A DNA stretch of 64,000 nt from Bacillus sp. UNC438CL73TsuS30 (GCF_000482325.1 NZ_KI535295.1:607060-671059); one strand, 5' to 3'. Counted from the stretch's first letter, positions 20,080 to 30,301 are shown. Program-made: numbers and translations. Notes: generated by a model from the sequence alone, not told the origin.

Positions 20080-20949
20080 ATGGTTCATTTTGGTCGAGTA
20101 TCGACGGCGATGGTGACTCCTTTTGATATGAAGGGGCATGTTGATTTTTCAAAGACCACTCAATTAGTCAATTATTTGATTGAAAATGGAACTGATTCAC
20201 TTGTAGTGGCTGGCACAACAGGTGAATCTCCCACATTATCAAAGGAAGAAAAACTTGCTTTATTTGCTCATGTTGTCAAAGTTGCTGCCAAGAGAGTTCC
20301 GGTTATAGCCGGGACTGGCAGCAATAATACGTATGCATCCATTGAACTCACCAAAAAAGCAGAAGAACTTGGCGTTGATGCAATAATGGTTGTGGCACCA
20401 TACTATAATAAACCAAATCAAGAGGGATTATATCAGCATTTTCAAGCAGTAGCTGAAGCAACATCTCTACCTGTGATGGTTTACAATATTCCAGGAAGAT
20501 CCTCGGTCAATATACTTCCAGAAACAATTATTCGACTTTCTAAAATTCCCAATATAGTTGCAGTAAAAGAAGCTAGCGGTGATTTAAATGCAATGACCCA
20601 TATCATTGCTAATACAGATGAAAACTTTGTTTTATACAGTGGTGATGATGGTTTAACATTGCCAGTTCTGTCGATTGGCGGTGCCGGTATAATTTCGGTT
20701 GCGTCACATATAATTGGAAATGAAATGCAAGAAATGGTAAAGGCCTATTTTGATGGGGAGAATTCTAAAGCAGCGAAGCTCCATCAGCAATTGCTTCCTA
20801 TCATGCAAGGCTTATTTGCAGCACCAAGTCCTGGTCCGGTCAAAACAGCGTTGCAGCTTAATGGGTTAGATGTAGGTTCAGTAAGGCTTCCATTGGTCCC
20901 ATTAACCGAACAGGAACGCACCAGATTGACGGCGCTCTTAAAAAAGTAA
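20080..20949 (+). CDS. dapA: 4-hydroxy-tetrahydrodipicolinate synthase
   Basis: DapA condenses pyruvate with aspartate semialdehyde, the first committed step to diaminopimelate and lysine. It also supplies the precursor that DpaAB converts to dipicolinate. The 289-residue TIM barrel shows AGTTGESPTLS, YNIPGRS with the proton-relay Tyr, and AVKEASGD with the Schiff-base Lys. ATG 20080 follows GGAAGGAG at 8 nt; an ATG at 20062 lies upstream of that site. Confidence 0.96.
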   Translation: MVHFGRVSTAMVTPFDMKGHVDFSKTTQLVNYLIENGTDSLVVAGTTGESPTLSKEEKLALFAHVVKVAAKRVPVIAGTGSNNTYASIELTKKAEELGVDAIMVVAPYYNKPNQEGLYQHFQAVAEATSLPVMVYNIPGRSSVNILPETIIRLSKIPNIVAVKEASGDLNAMTHIIANTDENFVLYSGDDGLTLPVLSIGGAGIISVASHIIGNEMQEMVKAYFDGENSKAAKLHQQLLPIMQGLFAAPSPGPVKTALQLNGLDVGSVRLPLVPLTEQERTRLTALLKK

Positions 20950-20955
20950 TAATTC

Positions 20956-20988
20956 AAAAAATCCAATCGATTTCCGGTTGGATTTTTT
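20956..20988 (+). terminator. dapA terminator
   Basis: AAAAAATCCAA pairs with TTGGATTTTTT around an 11-nt loop, just after the dapA stop. It ends the asd-dapG-dapA unit. Confidence 0.85.
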
Positions 20989-21106
20989 AGTTTAAGGGAG
21001 TAGATAGCCTCAAATCGCAGAATATGGTTGTAATGATTTTCGTGTTTCAAGTATAATAATCATAACTGATTTCGGTCGGCATAAATAACGTAGGAGGATT
21101 CAAACA

Positions 21107-22777
21107 TTGATCACAAGCAAAAAAAATAATTCCATTAAGATAATTTCTCTTGGTGGTATCGGAGAAATCGGAAAAAATATGTACCTTGTCGAAGTGGACA
21201 AGGATATATTTGTCATTGATGCCGGCTTAATGTTCCCCGAGGAAGAAATGCTCGGTATCGATATCGTAATTCCTGATATGACCTATTTGACAGAGAATAG
21301 AGACAGAGTAAAAGCCATTTTCCTTACCCATGGTCATGAAGATCATATTGGTGCACTCTCTTATTTATTAAGGCAGGTAAATGTTCCGGTTTATGGCATG
21401 AAATTAACATTAGCTCTTGCAAGCGCGAAACTTAAAGAACAAGAATTTAACGGAACACCAACGTTTATTGAAGTGGATTCCGATACCATTTTAAACTTGA
21501 ATTCTGTAGATATCAGTTTCTTTAAAACGAATCACAGTATTCCGGATTCTGTTGGCGTTTGTATTCACACTTCTGAAGGTATTATCGTTTATACGGGTGA
21601 TTTTAAATTTGATCAGGCCGCAACGAAGCTTTATAAGCCTGAAATTGGAAAAATGGCTGCGATTGGAGATAAAGGAGTACTATGTCTGTTGTCGGATAGT
21701 ACAGAAGCAGAAAAGCCAGGCTATACCACCTCAGAGGCAATTGTTGTAAGAGAAATGTCCAATGCATTTTATAATGCACCTGGAAGGATTATTGCTGCTT
21801 GTTTTGCATCTGATATTAACAGGATTCAGCATATTTTTGATTCTGCAATAGAAAACCGTAGAAAGGTTGCGGTCGTTGGGAAAAGCCTTGAACGAATTTA
21901 TCATATTGCACTTGATTTAGGTTATTTAGAGGTTGAAGAAGATTTAATCATCCCCATTAGTGAATTAAAAGACTATAAAGACAATGAAGTAGTCATTTTA
22001 ATGACAGGAAACCAAGGAGAGCCAATTGAAGCCTTGCAGAAAATGGCGAAACAAACGGCTAAATTCGTCAATATTCAACCGGGTGATACCGTTTTAATTG
22101 CTGCTTCACCATTAAGGGGAAGCGAAGTGTTTTTAGCGAAAACAGTTGATATGCTGTTTAGAGCGGGAGCAAATGTCATTTCGGGTAAACGGACCATTCA
22201 CGTATCCAGCCATGGAAGTCAAGAAGAATTAAAATTTATGATTAACCTGATGAAGCCTAAGTATTTCATACCCGTTCATGGAGAATACCGCTTGCTTCAA
22301 GCACATCGGAAATTGGCACTGGAAATTGGCCTCAAGAACGAACAGATTCTAATCCCTGAGCGTGGAGAAATCGTTGAAATAAAAGATGGGAAGATTGGTT
22401 TTAGCGGTAAAGTGCCTTCAGGGAATGTTCTGATTGATGGGATTGGTGTCGGTGATGTTGGAAATATTGTATTGCGGGATCGAAAACTTTTATCCCAGGA
22501 TGGCATATTGATTGTGGTTGTTACCTTAACAAGACAGGATAAAAAAATTGCAGCCGGTCCTGAAATTATATCACGAGGGTTTGTTTATGTTCGCGAATCA
22601 GAAAAGTTGATGGATGATTCGACAAAATTGGTTCGTGAAATCGTGGAAAGAAATATTGCAAAGGAAACCTTCGAATGGTCAAGCCTAAAACAGGACATCC
22701 GCGATGAACTAAACCGCTATTTATTTGAAAAAACAAAAAGAAGACCGATGATTTTACCAATCATCATGGAAATTTAG
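21107..22777 (+). CDS. rnjB: Ribonuclease J2
   Basis: This is a metallo-beta-lactamase/beta-CASP ribonuclease of mRNA decay and rRNA processing, 556 residues. The zinc motif HGHEDH (residues 75-80) is complete, and downstream motifs (TGDFKFD, GNQGEP, HVSSHGSQEELK) are present. It is called J2 rather than J1 because of its position after dapA and its C-terminal resemblance to B. subtilis RnjB. The TTG start at 21107 lies 9 nt after AGGAGG. Confidence 0.93.
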   Translation: MITSKKNNSIKIISLGGIGEIGKNMYLVEVDKDIFVIDAGLMFPEEEMLGIDIVIPDMTYLTENRDRVKAIFLTHGHEDHIGALSYLLRQVNVPVYGMKLTLALASAKLKEQEFNGTPTFIEVDSDTILNLNSVDISFFKTNHSIPDSVGVCIHTSEGIIVYTGDFKFDQAATKLYKPEIGKMAAIGDKGVLCLLSDSTEAEKPGYTTSEAIVVREMSNAFYNAPGRIIAACFASDINRIQHIFDSAIENRRKVAVVGKSLERIYHIALDLGYLEVEEDLIIPISELKDYKDNEVVILMTGNQGEPIEALQKMAKQTAKFVNIQPGDTVLIAASPLRGSEVFLAKTVDMLFRAGANVISGKRTIHVSSHGSQEELKFMINLMKPKYFIPVHGEYRLLQAHRKLALEIGLKNEQILIPERGEIVEIKDGKIGFSGKVPSGNVLIDGIGVGDVGNIVLRDRKLLSQDGILIVVVTLTRQDKKIAAGPEIISRGFVYVRESEKLMDDSTKLVREIVERNIAKETFEWSSLKQDIRDELNRYLFEKTKRRPMILPIIMEI

Positions 22778-22781
22778 TTTT

Positions 22782-22814
22782 AAAGGCACTGGAAATTTTC
22801 AGTGCCTTTATTAT
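22782..22814 (+). terminator. rnjB terminator
   Basis: AAAGGCACTG-N8-CAGTGCCTTT is followed by a T-rich tail. Confidence 0.85.
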
Positions 22815-22883
22815 TTGAAAAAATAGCATGAATTTCAAGCAGACGTCAATACTAAAGTCATCATGTGTGAAGGGAGTCTAGGG

Positions 22884-23645
22884 ATGGATATTTTAAATAA
22901 TATTTTTCGAAATGAATCCGAAAATCCAGATGGAGGGGAGCCTCAAAAAGAGGAAAAACCATCTTCGAATTTAATAGAAAAAATTCAACAGCTTGGTCAA
23001 ACCAATGTTCCTCAATTATCATCTGACTCGAGAATCCACTGTTTAACGATTGTCGGACAAATAGAAGGTCATTTAGCATTGCCGCCGCAGAATAAAACAA
23101 CGAAGTATGAACATCTCATACCGCAGTTAGTAGCCATTGAGCAGAATCCCAAAATTGAAGGAGTGCTCATTATTTTGAATACGGTAGGCGGGGACGTGGA
23201 AGCAGGTCTTGCCATTTCAGAAATGCTTGCAACGATTTCAAAACCGACTGTTTCTGTTGTGTTGGGAGGAGGGCATTCTATTGGGGTACCTATTGCCGTT
23301 TCCTGCGATTATTCCTTTATTGTAGAAACCGCAACGATGACCATCCATCCAATCCGCTTAACAGGGCTAGTTATTGGTGTTCCTGCAACCTTTGAATATT
23401 TAGATAAAATGCAGGAGCGGGTTGTGAACTTTGTTACAAAACACTCAAAAATTACCGAGGATACCTTTAAAGACCTAATGTTTGCAAAGGGCAATCTGAC
23501 TCGGGATATTGGAACAAACGTAATTGGTGCCGATGCTGTAAAAAATGGTCTAATTGATGAAGTTGGCGGAATTGGCGCTGCGATGAAAAAGTTAAATGAA
23601 TTGATTGATTTACAAAAAGAAGAAAAAGAAGGGCTGATTCAATGA
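22884..23645 (+). CDS. tepA: ClpP-class protease TepA (translocation-enhancing protein)
   Basis: This 253-residue ClpP/crotonase-fold serine peptidase is of the YmfB/TepA family, linked in B. subtilis to protein export and spore protein turnover. The core shows [20 protein letters not shown] and [12 protein letters not shown], whose Ser is the probable nucleophile, and IHPIRLTG carries the probable catalytic His. ATG 22884 follows AAGGGAG at 7 nt; an earlier ATG at 22863 does not. It overlaps ylzJ by 4 nt. Confidence 0.92.
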   Translation: MDILNNIFRNESENPDGGEPQKEEKPSSNLIEKIQQLGQTNVPQLSSDSRIHCLTIVGQIEGHLALPPQNKTTKYEHLIPQLVAIEQNPKIEGVLIILNTVGGDVEAGLAISEMLATISKPTVSVVLGGGHSIGVPIAVSCDYSFIVETATMTIHPIRLTGLVIGVPATFEYLDKMQERVVNFVTKHSKITEDTFKDLMFAKGNLTRDIGTNVIGADAVKNGLIDEVGGIGAAMKKLNELIDLQKEEKEGLIQ

Positions 23646-23878
23646 TTCTTTATACGATGATGCCGCAAGAACTTATTTTTCCAAGCGAAACAGAAGCTTT
23701 CTCTAAACAACAAATGATTAACTACCAAGGGGTTCCACTATTGGTGGATATGATGGATCCACAAAATGTTCAGGTAATCCGTGTACTAAGCAGTGATCCT
23801 CAGCATTTCCTAGACGATCGATTTTGTCCGGGAGCAAAAATTTCTTTTTCGTACAGTGAAGGTTTGTCCGCATTCTAA
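23642..23878 (+). CDS. ylzJ: YlzJ-like protein
   Basis: This small 78-residue protein is of the YlzJ family, conserved next to tepA in spore-forming Bacillus. It begins [14 protein letters not shown] and has the mid-segment [13 protein letters not shown]. It overlaps tepA by 4 nt, so it is translated with it. Function unknown. Confidence 0.85.
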   Translation: MILYTMMPQELIFPSETEAFSKQQMINYQGVPLLVDMMDPQNVQVIRVLSSDPQHFLDDRFCPGAKISFSYSEGLSAF

Positions 23879-23887
23879 CAGGCATTA

Positions 23888-23942
23888 TGGTATAATTAGG
23901 ACAAGAAGACAAGAGCAGCCAAGCAGGCTGCTTTCTTCCTTT
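23888..23942 (+). promoter_or_regulatory. Extended -10 promoter with leader hairpin before spoIIIE
   Basis: TGG-TATAAT (-10 at 23891-23896) has the extended TGn form but no good -35. About 18 nt later AGCAGCC-AAGCA-GGCTGCT (23914-23932) forms a hairpin followed by TTCTTCCTTTTT. The hairpin may end tepA-ylzJ transcripts, attenuate spoIIIE transcription, or both. Confidence 0.45.
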
Positions 23943-24005
23943 TTATCCTAAAAATGCTATTTCAGAATAGTTGAAGAGTTAATATAAACGATTACAGGTG
24001 ATTTG

Positions 24006-26357
24006 ATGGCGAAAAAAAAGAGAAGGCAAGCCAAAAAAAGAGACATTCAATTAAAAAAGACTGTTCAATATGAATTAACAGCCTTAGCGTTATTGGCATT
24101 AGCCATCATTTCCATGGCGAAGCTTGGGGCAGTGGGGAAATCTTCAGTCCTATTCTTCCGTTTTTGGATGGGAGAATGGTATATGCTCTGTTTAATTGGA
24201 TTAGTGGTGATGAGTGTATATTTAATGTGGAAAAGAACCGTGCCCTTTTTTTTCAATCTTAAATTAGTAGGCTCTTATTTTATTATTTCCTCGATTCTTC
24301 TTTTAAGCCATGTGACATTGTTTGATCTTCTGTCAAACGGCGGACGATTTAAAAATCCTAGTGTAATCAATAATACTTGGGAATTGTTTATGATGGAAGT
24401 AAAGGGAGAAACCAGTACACACGATTTAGGTGGCGGGATGATTGGTGCTGTGTTATTTGCTTTATTTCATTTTCTATTTGCGGAAACCGGGACCAAAATT
24501 GTTGCGTTTATCTTTGTTCTGATTGGTTTTATTTTAATAACAGGAAAATCTTTTGGAGATTTTATTGGAAAAGTTCTCATGACCATTTTTGCCTTTGGAA
24601 AAAGTCAGTGGATCGCGTTTAAAGCAGACATGGCTGAGTGGAAACAAAAACAGGAAGAGCGGAAAGTGGAAAGAAGGAACCAGCAGCGGGAGCAACGAGG
24701 AAATCGACGTTCTAGAGTACAGCCTGAAAACGCCGATCCGACTGTGACGGAGCCGGAAGAGATTAGAATGCCTGAACCTATCATATCAAGTTTTGCTGAC
24801 AGGGCTTATCAGGATGATGTACCATCAGAAACTGAACAACAAGAAGGAATGCAGGAAAATGCGATGGTACCAACCGTAGCAGAAGATGATCAAAGTCCGC
24901 CGATTACGTTTACTGAGGTGGAAAATACAGCTTATGAACTGCCACCGCTTAGATTGCTGCGGATGCCGCGGAAAACAGACCAAAGTGGTGAGTATGAATT
25001 AATCCATGCAAATGCTGCCAAGCTTGAGCGGACGTTTCAAAGTTTTGGTGTTAAAGCTCGTGTAACTCAAGTCCATTTAGGGCCAGCAGTAACCAAGTAT
25101 GAGGTTCACCCAGACGTAGGGGTAAAGGTTAGTAAAATCGTTAGCCTGAGTGACGACTTAGCACTGGCGCTAGCTGCAAAGGATATCCGGATAGAGGCAC
25201 CTATTCCCGGAAAATCAGCTATTGGCATCGAAGTTCCTAATTCAGAAGTAGCAATGGTTTCACTAAGAGAGGTTCTTGAAGCAACGCAAAATGATAAGCC
25301 TGAAGCCAAGCTGTTAATAGGGTTAGGCAGGGATATAACAGGGGAAGCGGTTCTTGCAGAACTAAATAAAATGCCGCACCTACTTGTTGCAGGTGCTACA
25401 GGAAGCGGAAAGAGTGTTTGTATCAATGGGATTATTACTAGTATTTTAATGCGAGCAAAGCCGCATGAAGTAAAATTAATGATGATTGATCCAAAAATGG
25501 TTGAATTAAATGTTTATAATGGTATCCCCCATTTATTAGCACCAGTCGTGACCGATGCAAAAAAGGCATCTCAGGCTTTAAAAAAGGTTGTTAGTGAAAT
25601 GGAAAGACGTTATGAATTATTCTCCTATACTGGAACTAGGAACATAGAAGGTTATAATGATCATATGAAACGCCATAATTTGGAAACGGGTGAAAAACAG
25701 CCATTATTACCTTATATTGTGGTTATTGTCGATGAGTTAGCGGATTTAATGATGGTTGCCTCCTCAGATGTTGAAGACTCCATTACTAGATTGGCACAAA
25801 TGGCTCGTGCAGCAGGGATTCACTTAATTATTGCAACACAACGTCCATCTGTTGATGTCATTACAGGGGTTATTAAAGCAAATATTCCATCAAGAATAGC
25901 TTTTGCGGTTTCAAGTTCAACCGACTCGAGGACGATCCTGGATATGGGTGGTGCGGAAAAACTGCTGGGCAGAGGGGATATGCTGTTCCTCCCGGTGGGG
26001 GAATCGAAGCCAATTAGGGTTCAGGGAGCCTTTCTCTCCGACGATGAGGTTGAGGATATAGTAAACTTTGTTATTGGACAACAAAAAGCACAGTATCAAG
26101 AAGAAATGATTCCAGACGATCTCCCCGAAACCACCGGTGCAGTGGACGATGACCTATATGACGAAGCCGTTAATTTAATTATTGAAATGCAAACGGCCTC
26201 TGTTTCGATGCTGCAACGGAGATTTAGAATTGGATACACGAGAGCTGCCCGGCTCATTGATGAAATGGAAGCACGCGGTGTAGTTGGACCATATGAAGGA
26301 AGTAAGCCGCGCGTAGTTTTGCTAACAAGTAAACCAAATGAGGAGATTAGTTCCTAA
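24006..26357 (+). CDS. spoIIIE: DNA translocase SpoIIIE/FtsK
   Basis: SpoIIIE is a septal ATP-driven pump that moves the chromosome into the forespore. The 783-residue protein has a basic N-terminus, four to five membrane segments (~20-180), a charged linker (~200-320), a motor domain with Walker A GATGSGKS near residue 463 and Walker [11 protein letters not shown], and a C-terminal gamma winged-helix domain ([24 protein letters not shown]) that reads DNA orientation. It matches B. subtilis SpoIIIE closely. ATG 24006 follows ACAGGTGA; a TTG directly precedes it. Confidence 0.96.
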   Translation: MAKKKRRQAKKRDIQLKKTVQYELTALALLALAIISMAKLGAVGKSSVLFFRFWMGEWYMLCLIGLVVMSVYLMWKRTVPFFFNLKLVGSYFIISSILLLSHVTLFDLLSNGGRFKNPSVINNTWELFMMEVKGETSTHDLGGGMIGAVLFALFHFLFAETGTKIVAFIFVLIGFILITGKSFGDFIGKVLMTIFAFGKSQWIAFKADMAEWKQKQEERKVERRNQQREQRGNRRSRVQPENADPTVTEPEEIRMPEPIISSFADRAYQDDVPSETEQQEGMQENAMVPTVAEDDQSPPITFTEVENTAYELPPLRLLRMPRKTDQSGEYELIHANAAKLERTFQSFGVKARVTQVHLGPAVTKYEVHPDVGVKVSKIVSLSDDLALALAAKDIRIEAPIPGKSAIGIEVPNSEVAMVSLREVLEATQNDKPEAKLLIGLGRDITGEAVLAELNKMPHLLVAGATGSGKSVCINGIITSILMRAKPHEVKLMMIDPKMVELNVYNGIPHLLAPVVTDAKKASQALKKVVSEMERRYELFSYTGTRNIEGYNDHMKRHNLETGEKQPLLPYIVVIVDELADLMMVASSDVEDSITRLAQMARAAGIHLIIATQRPSVDVITGVIKANIPSRIAFAVSSSTDSRTILDMGGAEKLLGRGDMLFLPVGESKPIRVQGAFLSDDEVEDIVNFVIGQQKAQYQEEMIPDDLPETTGAVDDDLYDEAVNLIIEMQTASVSMLQRRFRIGYTRAARLIDEMEARGVVGPYEGSKPRVVLLTSKPNEEISS

Positions 26358-26365
26358 ATAAGTTT

Positions 26366-26396
26366 AAAAAAGAGCCAGCTTCTGGCTCTTTTTTCA
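26366..26396 (+). terminator. spoIIIE terminator
   Basis: AGAGCCAG-CTT-CTGGCTCT is flanked by A- and T-runs. Confidence 0.9.
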
Positions 26397-26617
26397 TATA
26401 ATTTCACTATGGAAAACATATAATATTGGGAAACTCCTTATTCCAAAAGACCTATATGATATATTTGGAAGAGGAATTATATCATATTTATAAGTTCAAA
26501 ACACTTGGAATTTCGACAAATTTCATCATTTGTGGCTTTTTTCGACAAAATGAATAATTTCTATTTATTTATCACCGAAAAAATGTTATATTATTTTCGA
26601 TTAGTAGGAATGATTAT
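26397..26617. other. AT-rich intergenic region upstream of ymfC
   Basis: No gene is visible. A 9-bp inverted repeat, TATGATATA (26455) and TATATCATA (26478), surrounds a 14-nt loop. Sigma-A-like hexamers near 26545-26600 are too degenerate to call. Confidence 0.5.
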
Positions 26618-26635
26618 ACATCAGATGTCTGATGT
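26618..26635 (+). promoter_or_regulatory. Palindromic operator upstream of ymfC
   Basis: ACATCAGA-TG-TCTGATGT has 8-bp perfect arms and ends 27 nt before the ymfC start codon. This size and symmetry suit a dimeric GntR-family repressor, so autoregulation by YmfC is inferred. No second copy was seen upstream of the nup genes. Confidence 0.6.
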
Positions 26636-26661
26636 CTTAGGAAAAGGCTGGAGGAACCTGC

Positions 26662-27387
26662 ATGTCTATTAGGTCAGATAATCGGCACTTGTATTTACAA
26701 GTTATCGATCGGTTAAAGCAAGATATTGAAGAAGGTGTTTATAAAGAAAAAGAAAAATTACCTTCAGAATTTGATCTTGCAAAACATCTAGGTGTAAGCA
26801 GGGCTACTCTTCGAGAGGCGCTTCGTATTCTCGAGGAGGAAAATGTGATTATAAGGCGCCACGGAGTGGGAACCTTCGTAAATTCGAAGCCATTGTTTAC
26901 TTCTGGGATTGAACAACTTAATAGTGTCACTGACATGATTAAGCAAGCGGGGATGAAACCGGGGACAATATTCCTAAGTTCATCTACCCAAAGACCTACC
27001 GAGGAGGATATTCGCCGTTTCTCATGTTCTATAAATGAGGAAATGGTTGTCATGGAACGGGTCAGAACTGCAAATGGGGAACCGGTTGTCTATTGTGTTG
27101 ACAAGGTACCTGAAAATATTTTGCCCGAAACTTTTTCTCACGGGAAAGAGTCAATCTTCAAGATTTTAGAGGAAGAGGCGAATCGCAAAATTACATATGC
27201 AGTTGCCCAGATTGAACCAATTGGTTACCATGAGAAAATTTCCCCAATTCTAGAATGTGACCCTGAAACCGCTTTGCTTGTTTTAAAGCAAATGCATTTC
27301 GATGAAACGGATGAACCTATACTTTTTTCGGTAAACTATTTTAAAGCAGATAAGTTTAGTTTTCGCGTGCTTCGGAAAAGATTTTAA
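26662..27387 (+). CDS. ymfC: GntR/HutC-family transcriptional regulator YmfC
   Basis: This 241-residue regulator has an N-terminal winged helix (~10-75, [40 protein letters not shown]) and a C-terminal UTRA ligand-binding domain (~95-235). The RBS GGCTGGAGG precedes ATG 26662. A strong palindrome lies in its own leader. The next gene begins 88 nt downstream with no clear hairpin between, so ymfC may be co-transcribed with nupN and regulate that transporter. The ligand is unknown; a nucleoside or nucleotide would fit the context. Confidence 0.9.
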   Translation: MSIRSDNRHLYLQVIDRLKQDIEEGVYKEKEKLPSEFDLAKHLGVSRATLREALRILEEENVIIRRHGVGTFVNSKPLFTSGIEQLNSVTDMIKQAGMKPGTIFLSSSTQRPTEEDIRRFSCSINEEMVVMERVRTANGEPVVYCVDKVPENILPETFSHGKESIFKILEEEANRKITYAVAQIEPIGYHEKISPILECDPETALLVLKQMHFDETDEPILFSVNYFKADKFSFRVLRKRF

Positions 27388-27475
27388 TTTTTTTAGGCGA
27401 TTATGAAAACGGAAACATTTCTGCTTTCTTCCATTTCTACTTAATCAAAACAACAATCTTTAGGGGGTCAATATC

Positions 27476-28561
27476 TTGAAAAAGCGTAAAATTGGAATGG
27501 CGCTATCACTCGTTCTTGCTGCTGGAACACTTCTAGGTGCATGTGGAAAAAGCAATGACAACACAAACGATACTGCTAAAGATGGCGGCAAGAAAGAAAA
27601 AGCCTTTACTGTAGCAATGGTTACAGATGTCGGTGGTGTTGACGACAAATCATTTAACCAATCTGCTTGGCAAGGTCTTCAAGATTATGGTAAAGAAAAT
27701 GGATTAACAAAGGGTAAAGAAGGTTTCGATTACCTTCAATCTACTTCTGATGCTGACTATTCAACAAACTTAAATACACTTGCACGCCAAGGCTTTAATT
27801 TAGTATTTGGAATTGGTTTCCTCATGCACAATGCTGTGGATGAAATTGCTAAACAACAACCTAAAAATAATTTTGCTATCATTGATGATGAAGTAAAAGA
27901 ACCAAATGTTGCCAGCGTCCTATTTAAAGAGCAAGAAGCAGCATTCCTAGCTGGTGTTGCGGCAGCCCTGCAAACAAAGACAAACAAAATCGGTTTCATC
28001 GGTGGTATGAAAATCCCTGTTATCGAACGTTTTGAGGCTGGGTTCTTAGCAGGTGTAAAAGCTGCTAAACCTGAAGCAAAAGTTGATGTACAGTATTCAG
28101 GTGCATTTGATAAAGCAGAACTTGGTCAAACTATTGCTTCTAAAATGTATTCATCTGGTGATGACGTAGTATTCCATGCTGCTGGTGCGACTGGTAATGG
28201 TTTATTCAAGGAAGCTTCTGACCTTAAGAAGAAAGATCCAAACAAAGAAATCTGGGCAATTGGTGTAGACCAAGACCAAAGCTTTATGGGTCCGGATGTT
28301 GTCTTAACATCTGCAATGAAACGTGTTGACCTAGCAGTTAAAGATATTGCTACAAAAGCGAAAGAAGGCAACTTCCCTGGAGGCCAAACAACGGTTTACG
28401 GCTTACATGAGGATGGAGTTGGCTTAGCGCCAATTAACAGCAAGGCATCTAACAAGGCTGCAATTGAAAAAGCAGTAAAAGATTGGACAGATAAGATTAA
28501 ATCTGGTGCTATAAAAGTTCCTGGAACACTTAAAGAATTAAAATCATTTAAAGCTCAATAA
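27476..28561 (+). CDS. nupN: BMP-family nucleoside-binding lipoprotein
   Basis: This is the solute-binding lipoprotein of an ABC importer in the BmpA/TmpC/NupN family. The signal peptide ends in the lipobox LLGAC (Cys23), followed by a low-complexity linker and the PBP1-like BMP domain (VAMVTDVGGVDDKSFNQSAWQGL, then GIGFLMHNAVDEIAKQ). The TTG start is 9 nt after AGGGGGT. Homology and the downstream ATPase and two permeases point to guanosine or another purine nucleoside; the exact ligand cannot be read from sequence. Confidence 0.9.
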   Translation: MKKRKIGMALSLVLAAGTLLGACGKSNDNTNDTAKDGGKKEKAFTVAMVTDVGGVDDKSFNQSAWQGLQDYGKENGLTKGKEGFDYLQSTSDADYSTNLNTLARQGFNLVFGIGFLMHNAVDEIAKQQPKNNFAIIDDEVKEPNVASVLFKEQEAAFLAGVAAALQTKTNKIGFIGGMKIPVIERFEAGFLAGVKAAKPEAKVDVQYSGAFDKAELGQTIASKMYSSGDDVVFHAAGATGNGLFKEASDLKKKDPNKEIWAIGVDQDQSFMGPDVVLTSAMKRVDLAVKDIATKAKEGNFPGGQTTVYGLHEDGVGLAPINSKASNKAAIEKAVKDWTDKIKSGAIKVPGTLKELKSFKAQ

Positions 28562-28572
28562 TATAACACATT

Positions 28573-28608
28573 AAGCGGGTTTAATTACCGGCCCGCTTAT
28601 TTTTTTTG
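28573..28608 (+). terminator. Terminator between nupN and nupO
   Basis: AAGCGGG-N12-CCCGCTT is followed by ATTTTTTTT. It would limit transcription past nupN so that binding protein exceeds the membrane components. Confidence 0.88.
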
Positions 28609-28623
28609 AACCTTAAATGAAGT

Positions 28624-28651
28624 GTAGAATTATATTTTTAATTCTACTTTT
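28624..28651 (+). promoter_or_regulatory. Second stem-loop in the nupN-nupO gap
   Basis: A perfect 9-bp stem GTAGAATTA-TATTTT-TAATTCTAC is followed by TTTTC. A smaller stem GGGAA-GAA-TTCCC with TATTTTTTT lies at 28669-28689. No clear promoter was found between these and nupO. Confidence 0.5.
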
Positions 28652-28765
28652 CAGTTAGGGTTTACCGAGGGAAGAATTCCCTATTTTTTTAATAAAAATT
28701 AAGGTCTGACCTCTTACTACTTATGTATAAAATTTCAAAAACCTTTTAAAAGGAAGTGAGATAGG

Positions 28766-30301
28766 ATGGAATATGTTATTGAAATGCTTAATATCCGCAA
28801 GGAATTTGGCAGCTTTGTTGCAAATGATAACATTACCCTTCAATTGAAAAAGGGAGAAATCCATGCGTTACTGGGGGAAAATGGAGCCGGGAAAACTACA
28901 TTAATGAACGTCCTTTTTGGTTTATACCAACCAGAGCAAGGGGAGATTCGGGTTCATGGTAAACCTGTAAAAATATCAAATCCGAACATTGCCAATGACC
29001 TTGGAATTGGAATGGTGCATCAGCATTTTATGCTTGTTGATAAATTTACGGTAACAGAAAATATCATTTTAGGAAAAGAAATCACAACTGCCGGAAGGAT
29101 TGATCTGAAAAAAGCGGAAAAAGAAGTACGTGAAATTTCAGAGCGTTATGGGTTAGCCGTTGATCCACAGGCTAAAATTTCGGAAATCAGCGTAGGGATG
29201 CAGCAACGTGTAGAAATTTTAAAAACACTCTATCGCGGTGCGGAAATTTTGATCTTTGACGAACCTACCGCAGTTTTAACGCCTCAGGAAATTCATGAAC
29301 TGATTCAAATCATGAAAACGTTGATAAAAGAAGGTAAATCCATCATTATCATTACTCATAAATTGAAAGAAATTATGGAGGTTGCTGACCGCTGTACGGT
29401 TATTCGTAAAGGAAAAGGGATCGGTACAGTCAATGTCAGTGAGACCAACCCAAATGAACTGGCAAATTTAATGGTTGGCCGTGAGGTTGTTTTTAAAACG
29501 GAAAAGAAACCGCCAAATCCGAAACAAGATGTACTTGAGGTCAAGGATTTACTAGTGAAGGACTCACGCGGTGTAACGGTTGTAAATGGACTTAGCTTAA
29601 CAGTTCGTGCGGGTGAGATTGTTGGAATTGCCGGAGTCGACGGGAATGGCCAATCAGAATTCATCGAGGCCATTACCGGGTTAAGAAAGGCTGATAGCGG
29701 AAGTGTGAAAGTAAATGGAAAAGAACTTTTCGGACTTTCACCGAGAAAAGTAACTGAATCCGGGGTCGGTCATATTCCACAAGACAGACATAAGCATGGT
29801 CTAGTTTTGAACTATCCAATTGCTGAAAATATGGTGCTGCAAACCTATTATAAAAAACCATACTCAAAGAATGGAATATTAAATTTTAAAGAGATATATA
29901 ACAAAGCAAGAAAATTAATATCAGAATTCGATGTTCGAACTCCTAGTGAATATGCTTTGGCACGTGCATTATCTGGTGGTAATCAGCAGAAAGCGATTAT
30001 CGGCCGTGAAGTAGACCGAAATCCAGAATTACTGATTGCTGCACAACCTACACGCGGTTTGGATGTCGGGGCAATTGAGTTTATTCACAAACGTTTGATT
30101 GAGCAACGAGATAATGGGAAAGCAGTTTTACTTGTATCTTTTGAACTGGATGAAATTATGAATGTCAGTGACCGGATTGCCGTTATTTATGAGGGGAAAA
30201 TTGTTGCAGTGGTAAACCCAAAAGAAACCACGGAACAAGAACTGGGTTTGCTGATGGCCGGTTCGAATCGAAAAGAAGCGGGGGAAGGAACACATGTCTA
30301 A
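28766..30301 (+). CDS. nupO: Nucleoside ABC transporter ATP-binding protein (two ABC domains)
   Basis: This 511-residue tandem ATPase has domain 1 with an intact Walker A (GENGAGKT), the signature ISVGMQQR and Walker B LIFDEPTAVL. Domain 2 has a degenerate Walker A (GVDGNGQSE), the signature LSGGNQQKAI, and a Walker B region reading AAQPTRGLDVG, lacking the usual glutamate. This asymmetry is normal for RbsA/NupO-type ATPases. It overlaps nupP by 8 nt. Confidence 0.93.
   Translation: MEYVIEMLNIRKEFGSFVANDNITLQLKKGEIHALLGENGAGKTTLMNVLFGLYQPEQGEIRVHGKPVKISNPNIANDLGIGMVHQHFMLVDKFTVTENIILGKEITTAGRIDLKKAEKEVREISERYGLAVDPQAKISEISVGMQQRVEILKTLYRGAEILIFDEPTAVLTPQEIHELIQIMKTLIKEGKSIIIITHKLKEIMEVADRCTVIRKGKGIGTVNVSETNPNELANLMVGREVVFKTEKKPPNPKQDVLEVKDLLVKDSRGVTVVNGLSLTVRAGEIVGIAGVDGNGQSEFIEAITGLRKADSGSVKVNGKELFGLSPRKVTESGVGHIPQDRHKHGLVLNYPIAENMVLQTYYKKPYSKNGILNFKEIYNKARKLISEFDVRTPSEYALARALSGGNQQKAIIGREVDRNPELLIAAQPTRGLDVGAIEFIHKRLIEQRDNGKAVLLVSFELDEIMNVSDRIAVIYEGKIVAVVNPKETTEQELGLLMAGSNRKEAGEGTHV

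Noticed and set aside
27388..27475. CodY or purine-riboswitch-like element upstream of nupN
   Set aside because: No CodY-type palindrome and no riboswitch-sized structured leader is visible in the 88-nt gap.
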